Source of the DNA: Variovorax sp. J2L1-78
GTDB lineage: Bacteria; Pseudomonadota; Gammaproteobacteria; Burkholderiales; Burkholderiaceae_C
Assembly (NCBI RefSeq): GCF_030317205.1
Contig: NZ_JASZYB010000001.1
Location: 186,001 to 250,000 of the forward strand
Length of the DNA: 64,000 bases
Direction: 5' to 3'
The notes under the pieces were generated by a model that was not told the origin of the DNA, did not search any database, and saw nothing but the letters and a program-made list of their open reading frames with translations. The position numbers were made by a program, and so were the translations under genes. Positions 26,211 to 34,287 of this stretch are shown piece after piece (position 1 is the stretch's first letter; the number at the start of each line of letters is the position of its first letter).

Positions 26211-28165
26211 ACCTTGCGCGCCAAGGAGTGCCGAATTCTGCGCGCCAGGTCCTCCCGCGAATAGGGTTTGCTGAGGAGTTCCACGCCAGGGTCGAGACGG
26301 CCGCCGTGCACGATCGCGTTTCGCGTGTACCCCGAGGTAAACAGCACCGCCAGCGCGGGCAGGCGCTCTCTTGCCATGCGCGCGAGATCCGGGCTCCGCA
26401 GAGGGCCGGGCATCACGACATCTGTGAACAGGAGATCGATCTTGATGCCGCTGTTCACCACGGCAAGCGCCTCCTCGGCACCGCTCGCGACAAGCACTTG
26501 ATACCCCAACTCCTGCAGCGTTTCCACAACCGTGGCACGCACCTGCTCGTCGTCCTCCGCCACCAGGATCGTCTCCGTTCCGCCGACGGCGGGCCGCGTA
26601 TCAGCCGGAGCCAGCAGATGTACGGACTCCGTCGATCGCGGCAAGTAGAGCTTCACGGTCGTCCCGTCGCCGGGCTCGCTGTAGATCTTCACGTGGCCGC
26701 CGGACTGCTTCACGAAGCCGTAGACCATCGAGAGGCCCAGACCCGTTCCTTTCCCCTCGGGCTTGGTGGTGTAGAACGGATCAAAGGCGTGCGCGATGAC
26801 TTCGGGCGACATGCCGCTGCCGGTATCGGAGACGGCGAGCATGACGTATTCGCCGGCATCGACTTCCGCATGCGCGCGCGCATACGAGTCATCCAGCAGG
26901 GCGTTGCCGATTTCAACGGTGAGTTTGCCTTCGCCAGCCATGGCGTCGCGCGCGTTGATGGCTAGGTTCAGCAATGCGTTCTCGAGCTGGGCGAGATCGA
27001 TGCAGGTGTTCCACAGGCCCTCTGCAACGTCGGTCTGCACCTGCACTGCTTCTCCCAGGGCACGTTGCAGCACATCGTCCATCGTGGTGATGAAGTGGCC
27101 CAGATGGATGACCTTGGGCTCCAGCGTCTGCCGCCTGCCGAATGCCAGCAGGTGTCCGGCCAGCTTGGCACCACGCCGCACACCGGCAATCGCGTTCTGA
27201 ACACGTCGCTCGGCGCGTTCGTTGCCCGCGACGTCGCGGGAAAGCAGCTGCAAATTGCCTGCGATGACCTGCAGCAGATTGTTGAAGTCATGGGCGACGC
27301 CGCCGGTGAGTTTGCCGATGGTTTCCATCTTCTGCGATTGCAGCAAGGCCTGTTCCGAGCGTTTCAAAGCCTCCGCGGCTGCTCGCCGTTCAGTGACGTC
27401 GCGAGTGATCTTGGCGTAGCCGACGAATTTTCCATCGGCATCGTGGATGGGGTCGATCACGACGTGCGCGACAAAACGGGAACCGTCCTTGCGAACCCGC
27501 CAGCCCTCGTGCTCGAAGCGGCCTTCGGCCAGCGCTGTGGCGAGCGCGCGTTTCGGCAGGCCGGACGCCTGATCTTCCGGGGTATAGAAACGCGAGAAAT
27601 GCGTCCCGAGCACTTCGGCTTCGGCGTATCCCTTGATCCGCTGCGCGCCCGCGTTCCAGCTGGTGATCACGCCAGAAGGGTCGAGCATGTAGAGCGCATA
27701 GTCCGTCACCCCTTGAACCAGAAGACGGAACTCCTGTTCCCGCTTGCGGAGCACCTCTTCGGCAGCGCGCTGCTCGCCGATGTCCCTTGTAATCTTGGCA
27801 AAACCGAGCAGGCGTCGGTCGGCCGTATAGATGGGATCGATCACAACATTCGCCCAGAAACGCGAACCATCCTTGCGAACCCGCCACCCTTCGGCTTGAA
27901 ACGTCCCCTCGGCTTCCGCTGTCTTCAGGGCCCGACCCGGAATGCCCAACGCTTGATCTTCGGGTGAATAGAAGCGGGAAAAGTGCTCACCGATGATTTC
28001 ATGGGCTGCATACCCCTTGAAGCGGGCTGCTCCCGTATTCCAACTCACCACATAGCCTTGTGCATCGAGCATGTAGATTGCGTAATCGTGGATTGCCGAA
28101 ACCAGCAGTTCAAACCTTTGCAGTTCCAACAGCCTGTTGTCATCGAGCTGGATTTGGCTAGTCAT
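26207..28165 (-). CDS. Hybrid sensor histidine kinase with two PAS domains and a receiver
   Basis: 652 residues from ATG 28165. Two near-identical PAS/PAC modules (about 15-140 and 145-265; both contain HFSRFY and EGWRVRKDGSRF) suggest internal duplication. Next come the H-box GGVAHDFNNLLQVIAGNL, N-box NLAINARDAM, G1 DTGSGM and G2 GKGTGLGLSMVYG. A C-terminal receiver has phospho-acceptor Asp in LLFTDVVMPG and Lys in LLSKPYSRED. There are no membrane segments, so it senses a cytoplasmic signal. No response regulator lies beside it. Confidence 0.93.
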   Translation of the reverse strand: MTSQIQLDDNRLLELQRFELLVSAIHDYAIYMLDAQGYVVSWNTGAARFKGYAAHEIIGEHFSRFYSPEDQALGIPGRALKTAEAEGTFQAEGWRVRKDGSRFWANVVIDPIYTADRRLLGFAKITRDIGEQRAAEEVLRKREQEFRLLVQGVTDYALYMLDPSGVITSWNAGAQRIKGYAEAEVLGTHFSRFYTPEDQASGLPKRALATALAEGRFEHEGWRVRKDGSRFVAHVVIDPIHDADGKFVGYAKITRDVTERRAAAEALKRSEQALLQSQKMETIGKLTGGVAHDFNNLLQVIAGNLQLLSRDVAGNERAERRVQNAIAGVRRGAKLAGHLLAFGRRQTLEPKVIHLGHFITTMDDVLQRALGEAVQVQTDVAEGLWNTCIDLAQLENALLNLAINARDAMAGEGKLTVEIGNALLDDSYARAHAEVDAGEYVMLAVSDTGSGMSPEVIAHAFDPFYTTKPEGKGTGLGLSMVYGFVKQSGGHVKIYSEPGDGTTVKLYLPRSTESVHLLAPADTRPAVGGTETILVAEDDEQVRATVVETLQELGYQVLVASGAEEALAVVNSGIKIDLLFTDVVMPGPLRSPDLARMARERLPALAVLFTSGYTRNAIVHGGRLDPGVELLSKPYSREDLARRIRHSLARKV

Positions 28166-28555
28166 ACGGTGAGTTTTAGAGAGGAATGCGAGATTTTGCC
28201 TCGTGCATGCAACTGAGGGACAAGTTTCCAAGCCGTCCTCCCGCAGCCGATCGTGCTCGGGTCACGGCACGATGACGACTGCGCCGACTCGGCTGCTCGG
28301 CTGCTCGGCTTCGATCCTGCGTCTTCATCCGCATACCAACGATGAAGGACCGCCTGGAGCGCTACGCAGCGTTCCACACGCAGATCGACGGTGCGCCGGT
28401 CAGCGTGGAGGCGTTGATTCCGCGCATGCTCGAAGCATTTCGCAATGCGGCGCCGACTTGGCAACGGACGTCATCCAATGAAGAATCAAACGGGTGCGGC
28501 AACGAAGGCTCCGTGCCACGAGCACCCGGAACGTCGAACCTGAAAAGGAATGGCC
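28166..28555. other. Intergenic region upstream of the protease-nuclease locus
   Basis: 390 bases between the divergent kinase and S8 protease genes; it should hold both promoters. A plus-strand ORF beginning at 28342 (MKDRLERYAAFHTQIDGAPVS...) has a protein-like first 45 residues but runs into the protease gene in another frame, so I do not call it. A short ctgctcgg repeat lies near 28300. Confidence 0.5.
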
Positions 28556-30052
28556 ATGGCAGAAGCAAGACACGGGAAATCACTGTTCGTGATCCTTCCC
28601 AATCTGAATATCTGGAACGCCGACAACCCAGGGGGTGGGCAGGCTTTCCTTCGATCGGCCAGCCGACAATTGCACGCCGGTACGCAATCCCCTGTCGCGT
28701 TGTCTCCTGGCAAGGCGGACCTGGATGTCACGCTGGTCGATGAAGTCGCGCCGAGCGACACGGTCCTGGTGTCGATGGGCGAGTCCGAACGGGTGAATCT
28801 GCTGCGTGCCCACCCGGGGTTGCGCGTCGTGCCGGTTGGCGAACTCGAGCCTTTGTGGCTCCAGCGCTTCAGGCTTGCCCCGGTTCTGGGTGTGTCCGCC
28901 GGCCTGAAGGTCGTGATCGAGGTGACGGTCACAGATGCCACAACGGGCGCTGGGTTGCCCGGCGTGGATGTCGTTGGCCTGATCGACCGCGCGGCCCGCA
29001 TCGGTGCCAGCAACAAGACCAACGGCAAGGGCGTGGCCAAGCTCCTGTTCCCCGCCAGCGCTGCAATGCTGGAGTCCGTGGAGGCTTTTGTGCCCTCGGG
29101 GTACTGGCCCGGCTATGCCAAGGGTGTGGCGATGTCCGACGGCGCCGTCACCTTGGCTTGCAAGCCCATCGACCTGGCCGCGCAGGAGGTACGGGGGCAC
29201 TTTGGCTTCGAAGGGGCGGATACGGACGGGCAGGGCGTCAAGGTGGCCGTGGTCGATACCGGCGCCAGCAAACACGCGGATCTGCGCTTCAAGGGGCTCA
29301 ATGTCGTCAAGGGCGAGGGTGCCAAGAACTTTTCCGATCTGCTCGGCCACGGCACCCATGTGGCCGGGATCATTGCTGGGCGCGGCCAGCCTGGCAAGGG
29401 GGTGCGTGGTGTCGCGCCCGGGGTCGAGCTGCACGTCTACCGTGTGTTCGGCGAAGGACAGGAAAAAGCGCTGTCGTTCAACATCGCCAAGGGCATCCGG
29501 CAGGCCGTGGACGACGGCTGCGATCTCATCAACCTGTCGCTGGGCGGTGAAGCCGATGTACCGGACGTGCTCCGGGAAATTCACCGGGCGCGCGCCATGG
29601 GGGTGTTGTGCATTGCCGCCGCTGGCAACGACTACCGCGGCGCAGTGAACTACCCGGCGCGTTACAGCCCAGTGATGGGCGTCTCGGCCTTTGGCCGCAA
29701 AGGCACCTGGCCGGCAGGCGCGGCGCAGGACCTTGAGGTGCTCAAGCCATTCGGGTCGGACAAGAAGAACTTCATGGCATCGTTCAGCAACATAGGCAGC
29801 GAGGTCGACTTGGTGGGACCCGGTGTTGGCGTCGTGTCCACCTATCCTGGCGGCTACGCCGTCATGGATGGGACTTCGATGGCCTGTCCGGTGACGACCG
29901 GGGCGCTGGCACGGCTTCTGGGACGCAACCCCAAGATCCTGGGCATGGATCGCGACCAAAAACGCTCGGACGCCATCGTCAAACTGGCGCTCAATACCAC
30001 GCAGCCGATGGGTTTCGGTGCGCTATTTGAGGGTGCTGGCCTTTTAAAGTAA
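28556..30052 (+). CDS. Subtilase-family (S8) serine protease, no signal peptide
   Basis: 498 residues from ATG 28556; the ATG at 28550 is too close to the AAAAGGA ribosome site. The triad is complete: Asp234 (VVDTGASKHADLR), His265 (GHGTHVAGIIAG), Ser441 (DGTSMACPVTTGAL), with the oxyanion Asn in AAAGND. About 225 residues precede the catalytic domain: a segment that could be an I9-like prodomain (about 55-105), then a transthyretin/carboxypeptidase-regulatory-like segment (VVIEVTVTDATTGAGLPGVDV). No secretion signal is visible, so it probably acts in the cytoplasm. It leads a three-gene set with a 79-residue protein and a nuclease. Confidence 0.92.
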   Translation: MAEARHGKSLFVILPNLNIWNADNPGGGQAFLRSASRQLHAGTQSPVALSPGKADLDVTLVDEVAPSDTVLVSMGESERVNLLRAHPGLRVVPVGELEPLWLQRFRLAPVLGVSAGLKVVIEVTVTDATTGAGLPGVDVVGLIDRAARIGASNKTNGKGVAKLLFPASAAMLESVEAFVPSGYWPGYAKGVAMSDGAVTLACKPIDLAAQEVRGHFGFEGADTDGQGVKVAVVDTGASKHADLRFKGLNVVKGEGAKNFSDLLGHGTHVAGIIAGRGQPGKGVRGVAPGVELHVYRVFGEGQEKALSFNIAKGIRQAVDDGCDLINLSLGGEADVPDVLREIHRARAMGVLCIAAAGNDYRGAVNYPARYSPVMGVSAFGRKGTWPAGAAQDLEVLKPFGSDKKNFMASFSNIGSEVDLVGPGVGVVSTYPGGYAVMDGTSMACPVTTGALARLLGRNPKILGMDRDQKRSDAIVKLALNTTQPMGFGALFEGAGLLK

Positions 30053-30064
30053 AGTGTTTCGGTC

Positions 30065-30304
30065 ATGAGCCGTTTTGTCCTTCTCTACCAAGGCACCAGC
30101 GATCCTTCGCGTCAGGAGGAGCGTTCGGTCATGTCCGCCCTGAAGACGGCCAAGGTGGTTGACCACATGCCGGGTTCTATCCTGGTGGAGGGACCCGAAG
30201 CCGAGGTGGCGGCCGTGGTTCAGCAGTGCCAGAACTGGACGTTCTCTCCGGTGCGCAGCGTCGGGGTTGCCCCGCCGCACAAACACGTCAAAGCGCCGGT
30301 TTAG
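30065..30304 (+). CDS. Small protein, possible free-standing I9-like protease inhibitor/chaperone
   Basis: 79 residues, starting 12 bp after the protease stop with no clear ribosome site, so translation is probably coupled to the protease gene. Predicted order is beta (FVLLYQG), helix (QEERSVMSAL), beta (KVVDHMPGSILVEG), helix (AEVAAVVQQC), beta (WTFSPVRSV), compatible with the ferredoxin-like fold of subtilisin propeptides. That assignment is inference from pattern only. It could inhibit or fold the S8 protease in trans, or be the protease substrate. A strong terminator follows it. Confidence 0.7.
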   Translation: MSRFVLLYQGTSDPSRQEERSVMSALKTAKVVDHMPGSILVEGPEAEVAAVVQQCQNWTFSPVRSVGVAPPHKHVKAPV

Positions 30305-30318
30305 GCTGGCGACAACAG

Positions 30319-30339
30319 GCCCGGGCAACCGGGCTTTTT
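30319..30339 (+). terminator. Intrinsic terminator between the small gene and the nuclease
   Basis: A perfect 6-bp GC stem (GCCCGG/CCGGGC) with a GCAA tetraloop is followed directly by five T residues. It ends 21 bp before the nuclease ATG. It should stop most transcription from the protease promoter before the nuclease, so nuclease expression would need read-through, antitermination or its own promoter. Confidence 0.85.
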
Positions 30340-30360
30340 CTTGGGCGGAGAGCATCCGAA

Positions 30361-31296
30361 ATGGTCAAAGAAACGAAGCTCACCCCGCGTTTGCGGTTCA
30401 CACCGACCCAGGAGCTGGATGCGCAGCGGGTGCGCCTGACCCCGGATCCGATCGAGAGCTACGAGGACCGGACCGGCTACGCGCCGGATTTCATCGATGC
30501 GACCATCCCCGTCGAGCTACCGCGCCTGGGGGCCGCAGCCAAGCGCGATGCGGTGTCCTTCGCGTGGAAGGGGGCCAAGACGCACGTGCTGGACTACACC
30601 CACTTTTCCACGGCGGTCTCGAAATCGCGGCGCATGCCCATCTTCAGCGCCTGCAACGTCGATGGCGCCAAGGCCCAGGCGATCAACCGGGGTGATATCT
30701 GGAAATTCGACCCGCGCATTCCCGAGAAATTCCAGATCCTCAAGGAGGTCTATGGCAATGAGCGTGACGGCTATTTCAGCCGTGGGCACATGACGCGCCG
30801 CAAGGACCCCGACTGGGGTTCCAAGGCCGTGGCCGCGCTGGCCGATGCGGACACCTTTCACGCGACGAACGCAGCGCCCCAGGTGCAGCATTTCAATGCG
30901 GGTCTGTGGGGCGATATTGAAGACTACATTCTGGCCAACACGAACAGCGACAAGATGCGGGTGAGCGTGTTCACGGGGCCGATCTTTGCGGTTGATGATC
31001 CGGTGGTGAAAGGGATCAAGATACCGGTGCGCTTCTGGAAGGTCGTGGCCTTTCTGCACGACGAGACGGGCGAGCTCACGGCGACAGGCTACGTGGCGTC
31101 GCAGGCCAAAGCCGTGGCCGAGCTCAAGCCGACGTTCGTTTTCGGTGACTTCGAGAACCAGCAGCGGCCACTGGCTGCGATCGAAAAGATCACGGGACTG
31201 TCTTTCGGTGATCTCACGGCGCGTGATGTCCTGGCCGAGGCGGGGGAAGCCTTCGCGGCATCGCTTCGCGATGTGCGCGACATCATGCTGGCCTGA
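30361..31296 (+). CDS. NUC1-family DNA/RNA non-specific endonuclease
   Basis: 311 residues from ATG 30361, with GGAG ten bases upstream. The beta-beta-alpha-metal core has catalytic His143 in FSRGHMTRRKDPDWG, where the usual Asp of DRGH is Ser, followed by ATNAAPQVQHFNAGLW with N170 and N179 as probable Mg-site residues. The first ~110 residues are an extension without recognised fold. No signal peptide is seen, unlike secreted NucA-type nucleases, so an active enzyme would be toxic to the cell and must be held in check. Context with an S8 protease suggests proteolytic control. Confidence 0.88.
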   Translation: MVKETKLTPRLRFTPTQELDAQRVRLTPDPIESYEDRTGYAPDFIDATIPVELPRLGAAAKRDAVSFAWKGAKTHVLDYTHFSTAVSKSRRMPIFSACNVDGAKAQAINRGDIWKFDPRIPEKFQILKEVYGNERDGYFSRGHMTRRKDPDWGSKAVAALADADTFHATNAAPQVQHFNAGLWGDIEDYILANTNSDKMRVSVFTGPIFAVDDPVVKGIKIPVRFWKVVAFLHDETGELTATGYVASQAKAVAELKPTFVFGDFENQQRPLAAIEKITGLSFGDLTARDVLAEAGEAFAASLRDVRDIMLA

Positions 31297-31727
31297 CCTC
31301 AAGAAACACGAAGAAGCACTGCCCACGGATACGCGGAAGCACGACCCCCGCATCGACGTACGACGTGGTTCTGCTCGCTCCGGTGACCGCAGGGCGTCCG
31401 AGCAACTTGACCGCATCGGTCACACCGGCCCTCGAGGTTGGAGTATGGCCGCCCGGACGTCGCTCGGATCCCCATAGGCTGCGCGCTTCCCATGAACGAT
31501 GTGCCTGCTTCACCTTCCCCATCACCGAGGATCCGGTCCGAGGCTTGAGCACAGCTTCATGGGCGTGAGCAATGGTGCGTCGCCGCCGGAGGACTGCGCA
31601 GGACTTGAGAAGTGCCGCTCGACGCACCACGACCTGATCGCTCGTAGGACGCACGCCGACTTGAAAAAAACCGACAAATCGCTACGCTTTTGCGCGCCGG
31701 TTTTTGAACATCAGAGAGGAGAACGTC
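31297..31727. other. Intergenic stretch without a supported gene
   Basis: 431 bases after the nuclease. A 123-codon minus-strand ORF (31283-31654) crosses it but overlaps the nuclease end and matches nothing I recognise. It could be a decayed repeat or mobile-element piece. Confidence 0.5.
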
Positions 31728-32039
31728 ATGTCCATCGAGCTCTTGCGGCAGATCGCCGCCGCACCACTTCCGGCATCCTTCGCCACCCCGAAAGATGTCG
31801 ACGCCGTCAGGATCCTGCGCCAAGCGGGCCTGGTCATCGCCGTACCTGAGGAGCCGCCGGCGGGCGCGGTCAAAGTCGTCGCCATCACAGAGAAAGGCAA
31901 CGAGGAACTGCTGCGATTGCACTATCCGCAGTACCGGGCGTCCGATCCCGTGCCCAAGTCCTCCTGGCTCCAGCTGGCCGCGCAGCGGGCGCGATCCGTT
32001 CTCCGAGAAGCGGGGCGGGCCGGAAAGGGCCGGTTCTAA
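31728..32039 (+). CDS. Hypothetical 103-residue protein
   Basis: Start chosen at ATG 31728 behind a strong GAGAGGAG site. Begins SIELLRQIAAAPLPASFATPKDVDAVRILRQAGLV and continues AVKVVAITEKGNEELLRL, which looks like a small helical/winged fold with a basic C-terminal tail (RARSVLREAGRAGKGRF). I do not recognise the family. It stands alone between two non-coding stretches. Confidence 0.65.
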   Translation: MSIELLRQIAAAPLPASFATPKDVDAVRILRQAGLVIAVPEEPPAGAVKVVAITEKGNEELLRLHYPQYRASDPVPKSSWLQLAAQRARSVLREAGRAGKGRF

Positions 32040-32361
32040 GGGGACCCGCAGGCGCATTCGGGCTGCTAAAAGTCAATTAAATCAACGACTTGCAGCGCTT
32101 GCCAACCCCGAAAAACGCCTGTTTGAGGCACAGCTGTGGCACAGCAAATCTGGCGCAGACACAAGCCAAGTGTGAGGGTTCTCGTCGCATCTTGACGGGT
32201 TCGCTGTCCTATCGTGTTCGCGAAATGGAGCTGTGTGCATTCTCGCGGCCGTATAGCGCAGGCCCGGCCGTAGAACCATGCAGTCCGCGCGCCACGGGCC
32301 GCCTGCATGCGGCCAAAAGCAGACATCAAGCGAGCCGGGTCGCGTCGAGTAGGCTTCTTCC
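32040..32361. other. Intergenic stretch without a supported gene
   Basis: 322 bases between two plus-strand small genes. ORFs on both strands are Arg/Cys-rich shadows. I found no attC-like core pair, so a gene-cassette junction is not supported. Confidence 0.5.
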
Positions 32362-32775
32362 ATGAGCTACCAAATCTCGTCGCGCCGAACGGTCACTTGG
32401 CAAGAGTTCGCTGCATTGATGGAGTCGGCTGGGTGGGGAGAGGGATACGACGAGGATTTGTTTCGACGGTCGAACTCCGCCTACCCGCTGGTCGTGCATG
32501 CGCGCTCTCACGAGGGCTTCTTGCTCGGCTACGTCTCTGCGTTCAGCGATGGAGCGTTCACCACGATGTTGGGTGAACTGGTCGTTCGTCCAAACGCCCA
32601 GCGCTTGGGCATAGGACGCGCACTCATCGGCGCAGTCGAGGAAGCGTTTCCCGGCATTCCCGTCTACGTAAAGGCCCTGGGAGAAGCCAAGCGATTCTTT
32701 GAGGCTTGTGGCTATCGCCGCCCCACGAGCGAGATGACGGTAATGTTCAAGAAGCCGCCGCTGGTTTCAGCCTAG
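32362..32775 (+). CDS. GNAT-family N-acetyltransferase
   Basis: 137 residues. The acetyl-CoA loop is clear: LGELVVRPNAQRLGIGRALIGAVEEAF (R/QxxGxG/A pattern), followed by VYVKALGEAKRFFEACGYRRP, the usual strand-helix-strand end of GNAT proteins. Substrate cannot be assigned. It lies among small accessory genes, a common setting for toxin or drug acetyltransferases, but it has no partner antitoxin. Confidence 0.85.
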   Translation: MSYQISSRRTVTWQEFAALMESAGWGEGYDEDLFRRSNSAYPLVVHARSHEGFLLGYVSAFSDGAFTTMLGELVVRPNAQRLGIGRALIGAVEEAFPGIPVYVKALGEAKRFFEACGYRRPTSEMTVMFKKPPLVSA

Positions 32776-32859
32776 ACCCGGTGACGGCAAGATTCGGCCA
32801 CGATCGGACACTGGGCAGCGCAGACAGCGGAAGCAAGCTGGAGAAATCTTCGAACATCC

Positions 32860-33627
32860 ATGACACTGACACCCGACGACTGGCCTCATGCCGCCGACAT
32901 CCAGGCCTCGTTGGCGGCGCAGTTCGCTCTGCCGCCCTTGCCTCCACCGATGCAGGAATGGTTCACCTGGTGTCGCAGCATGGGAACCCATTCACTCGTG
33001 CTGAGCGAGGCAAATTGGCGCGAGGGTTGCCATAGCGAGCTTACCGGCTCGGGTGCGGTCGATGTGCCCGGCCTCCTGGCGTCCATGGAGGGCTACCGTT
33101 TCATCCTGGATCAGGAGGCGAGTACGCCGACGCATCTAGTGTGGAGCGATGCCGTGGAAAGCGGTGAATGGCAGCCGCACTGGGTGGTCCTGCAAAATGC
33201 CAACGGCGATCCGTTGATTGGTGACATCAGCCAGGCCGAAGTGCCGGTGCTCTGGGACTGGCACGGAAGCGGCCGCTGGTCGCCGCAGCCGCTGTTCCCG
33301 AATCTTCGAATGCTGATGGAGCGCATCGAAATCAATGCGCCAGATCTGGCAGAAGAGGTTTCGTCCAAGGTTTTTTTCTACACGGCGCACCTGACGGACC
33401 TAGGCCCTCAGCCCCTGCAGGTGCTGACCGCGCTCAAGGCGCATCCTGACTACAGGCACCTCGCCGGCGCAAGCCTGCTGAAGCTCAAGCATCAATTGCC
33501 CTTGCCGCTTTTGGTCGACAACGTCAGCTTAGCAGCGAAGGATTCTTGGGTGCATCGCTTCGAAGCGCTTGGCGCTCGAGTAGCGGTCGTCGAACGTGAG
33601 CTGAGAACATCCGCAAACCGCAACTGA
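32860..33627 (+). CDS. Hypothetical protein, SUKH (SMI1/KNR4)-like
   Basis: 255 residues. The middle (WQPHWVVLQNANGDPLIGDISQ...PVLWDWHGSGRW then LFPNLRMLMERIE) resembles the SUKH fold used by immunity proteins of bacterial toxins and by general binding adaptors. The C-terminal ~60 residues (KLKHQLPLPLLVDN...FEALGARVAVVE) resemble a ribosomal L7/L12-like end found appended to some such proteins. These are pattern resemblances without a search. No cognate toxin is adjacent; the NUC1 nuclease is 1.5 kb upstream. Confidence 0.6.
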   Translation: MTLTPDDWPHAADIQASLAAQFALPPLPPPMQEWFTWCRSMGTHSLVLSEANWREGCHSELTGSGAVDVPGLLASMEGYRFILDQEASTPTHLVWSDAVESGEWQPHWVVLQNANGDPLIGDISQAEVPVLWDWHGSGRWSPQPLFPNLRMLMERIEINAPDLAEEVSSKVFFYTAHLTDLGPQPLQVLTALKAHPDYRHLAGASLLKLKHQLPLPLLVDNVSLAAKDSWVHRFEALGARVAVVERELRTSANRN

Positions 33628-33633
33628 ATTTGC

Positions 33634-33801
33634 TTAAGCGCGCGCTCGCGGCAGATCCTTCCAGCACGTCGTGTAGTTGGGCGTCTTCAGCTCCTGCTTC
33701 ATCGTCCAAGTCCGATCGGACCCACCAACGCCGGCGCTGGCCAGCTGGATCGACCCGCGGCCGTAGCGCGTGTTCAGGGCATCGAACGTGCCCTGGGGCA
33801 T
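33634..33801 (-). pseudogene. C-terminal fragment of a UmuC-like Y-family polymerase (DUF4113)
   Basis: The last 55 codons of a minus-strand frame read LNTRYGRGSIQLASAG, then TWTMKQELKTPNYTTCWKDLP and stop. This is the conserved DUF4113 tail of UmuC. The polymerase body is missing: upstream the frame runs into the tandem repeat at 33835-33906. It is a remnant left by deletion or recombination. Confidence 0.75.
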
Positions 33802-33834
33802 CGTGCGACCGGCCGCTTTTAGCGGCAGAACCGG

Positions 33835-33906
33835 ATGTTCGCCTGCGCGGCAGAATTCGGCCAGAACCGGACGTTCGCCTGTGCCGCAAAATTCGGCCAG
33901 AAGCGG
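33835..33906. repeat. Tandem repeat, two 36-bp units plus partial copies
   Basis: Two adjacent 36-bp units (33835-33870 and 33871-33906) share the core GCAAAATTCGGCCAGAA or GCAGAATTCGGCCAGAA and the lead-in GTTCGCCTG. A partial copy precedes (AGCGGCAGAACCGG, ~33821-33834) and another begins at 33907. It abuts the truncated end of the UmuC fragment, so it may mark the recombination point. Confidence 0.8.
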
Positions 33907-33925
33907 ACATTCTTCCATCCATAAA

Positions 33926-34231
33926 ATGACTGAAATCGAAGTCCAAAGCTTTTTGTTGGCCTCGTTGAAGCGTGCACTTTCGAGCGTAGTGGTGAGCAGT
34001 TTGCGCCAGGCTTCAATTGACGCAGATTGCACGCGAAAGATTGTCAGCCTTCTCTATGAAATAGACCCGGCGGCAACTGCAGAGGACAGAGACTTGCTCG
34101 CGATAGCAGCGACGGAGGTCATCGCCGACTTTTCCTCGCCGTGGCGTATTCATGAGCACTACTCGGTGGCGCCAACTTTGTCGCCCCTTGCACAGGTGGG
34201 TTACCGCCGCGTCGCAGCACGGGGCCCGTAA
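33926..34231 (+). CDS. Hypothetical 101-residue protein
   Basis: Start at ATG 33926, just after the tandem repeat. The sequence (MTEIEVQSFLLASLKRALSSV; IVSLLYEIDPAATAEDRDLLAIAATEVIADF) looks like an all-helical small protein with plausible composition. No recognised family. A ribosome site is not obvious. It is followed by a GNAT gene after 56 bp in the same direction. Confidence 0.5.
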   Translation: MTEIEVQSFLLASLKRALSSVVVSSLRQASIDADCTRKIVSLLYEIDPAATAEDRDLLAIAATEVIADFSSPWRIHEHYSVAPTLSPLAQVGYRRVAARGP

Positions 34232-34287
34232 GCCCCCCATCGCCCAACACCGGACCTTCGCTGCGGTCGCTCAATGAACTCTCGTCT

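Noticed and set aside
28342..28743. 133-codon ORF upstream of the S8 protease
   Set aside because: First 45 residues look plausible, but it overlaps the protease by ~190 bp in another frame and has no recognisable family.
31283..31654. 123-codon minus-strand ORF after the nuclease
   Set aside because: Overlaps the nuclease end, lacks a ribosome site and matches nothing I know; kept only as an intergenic note.
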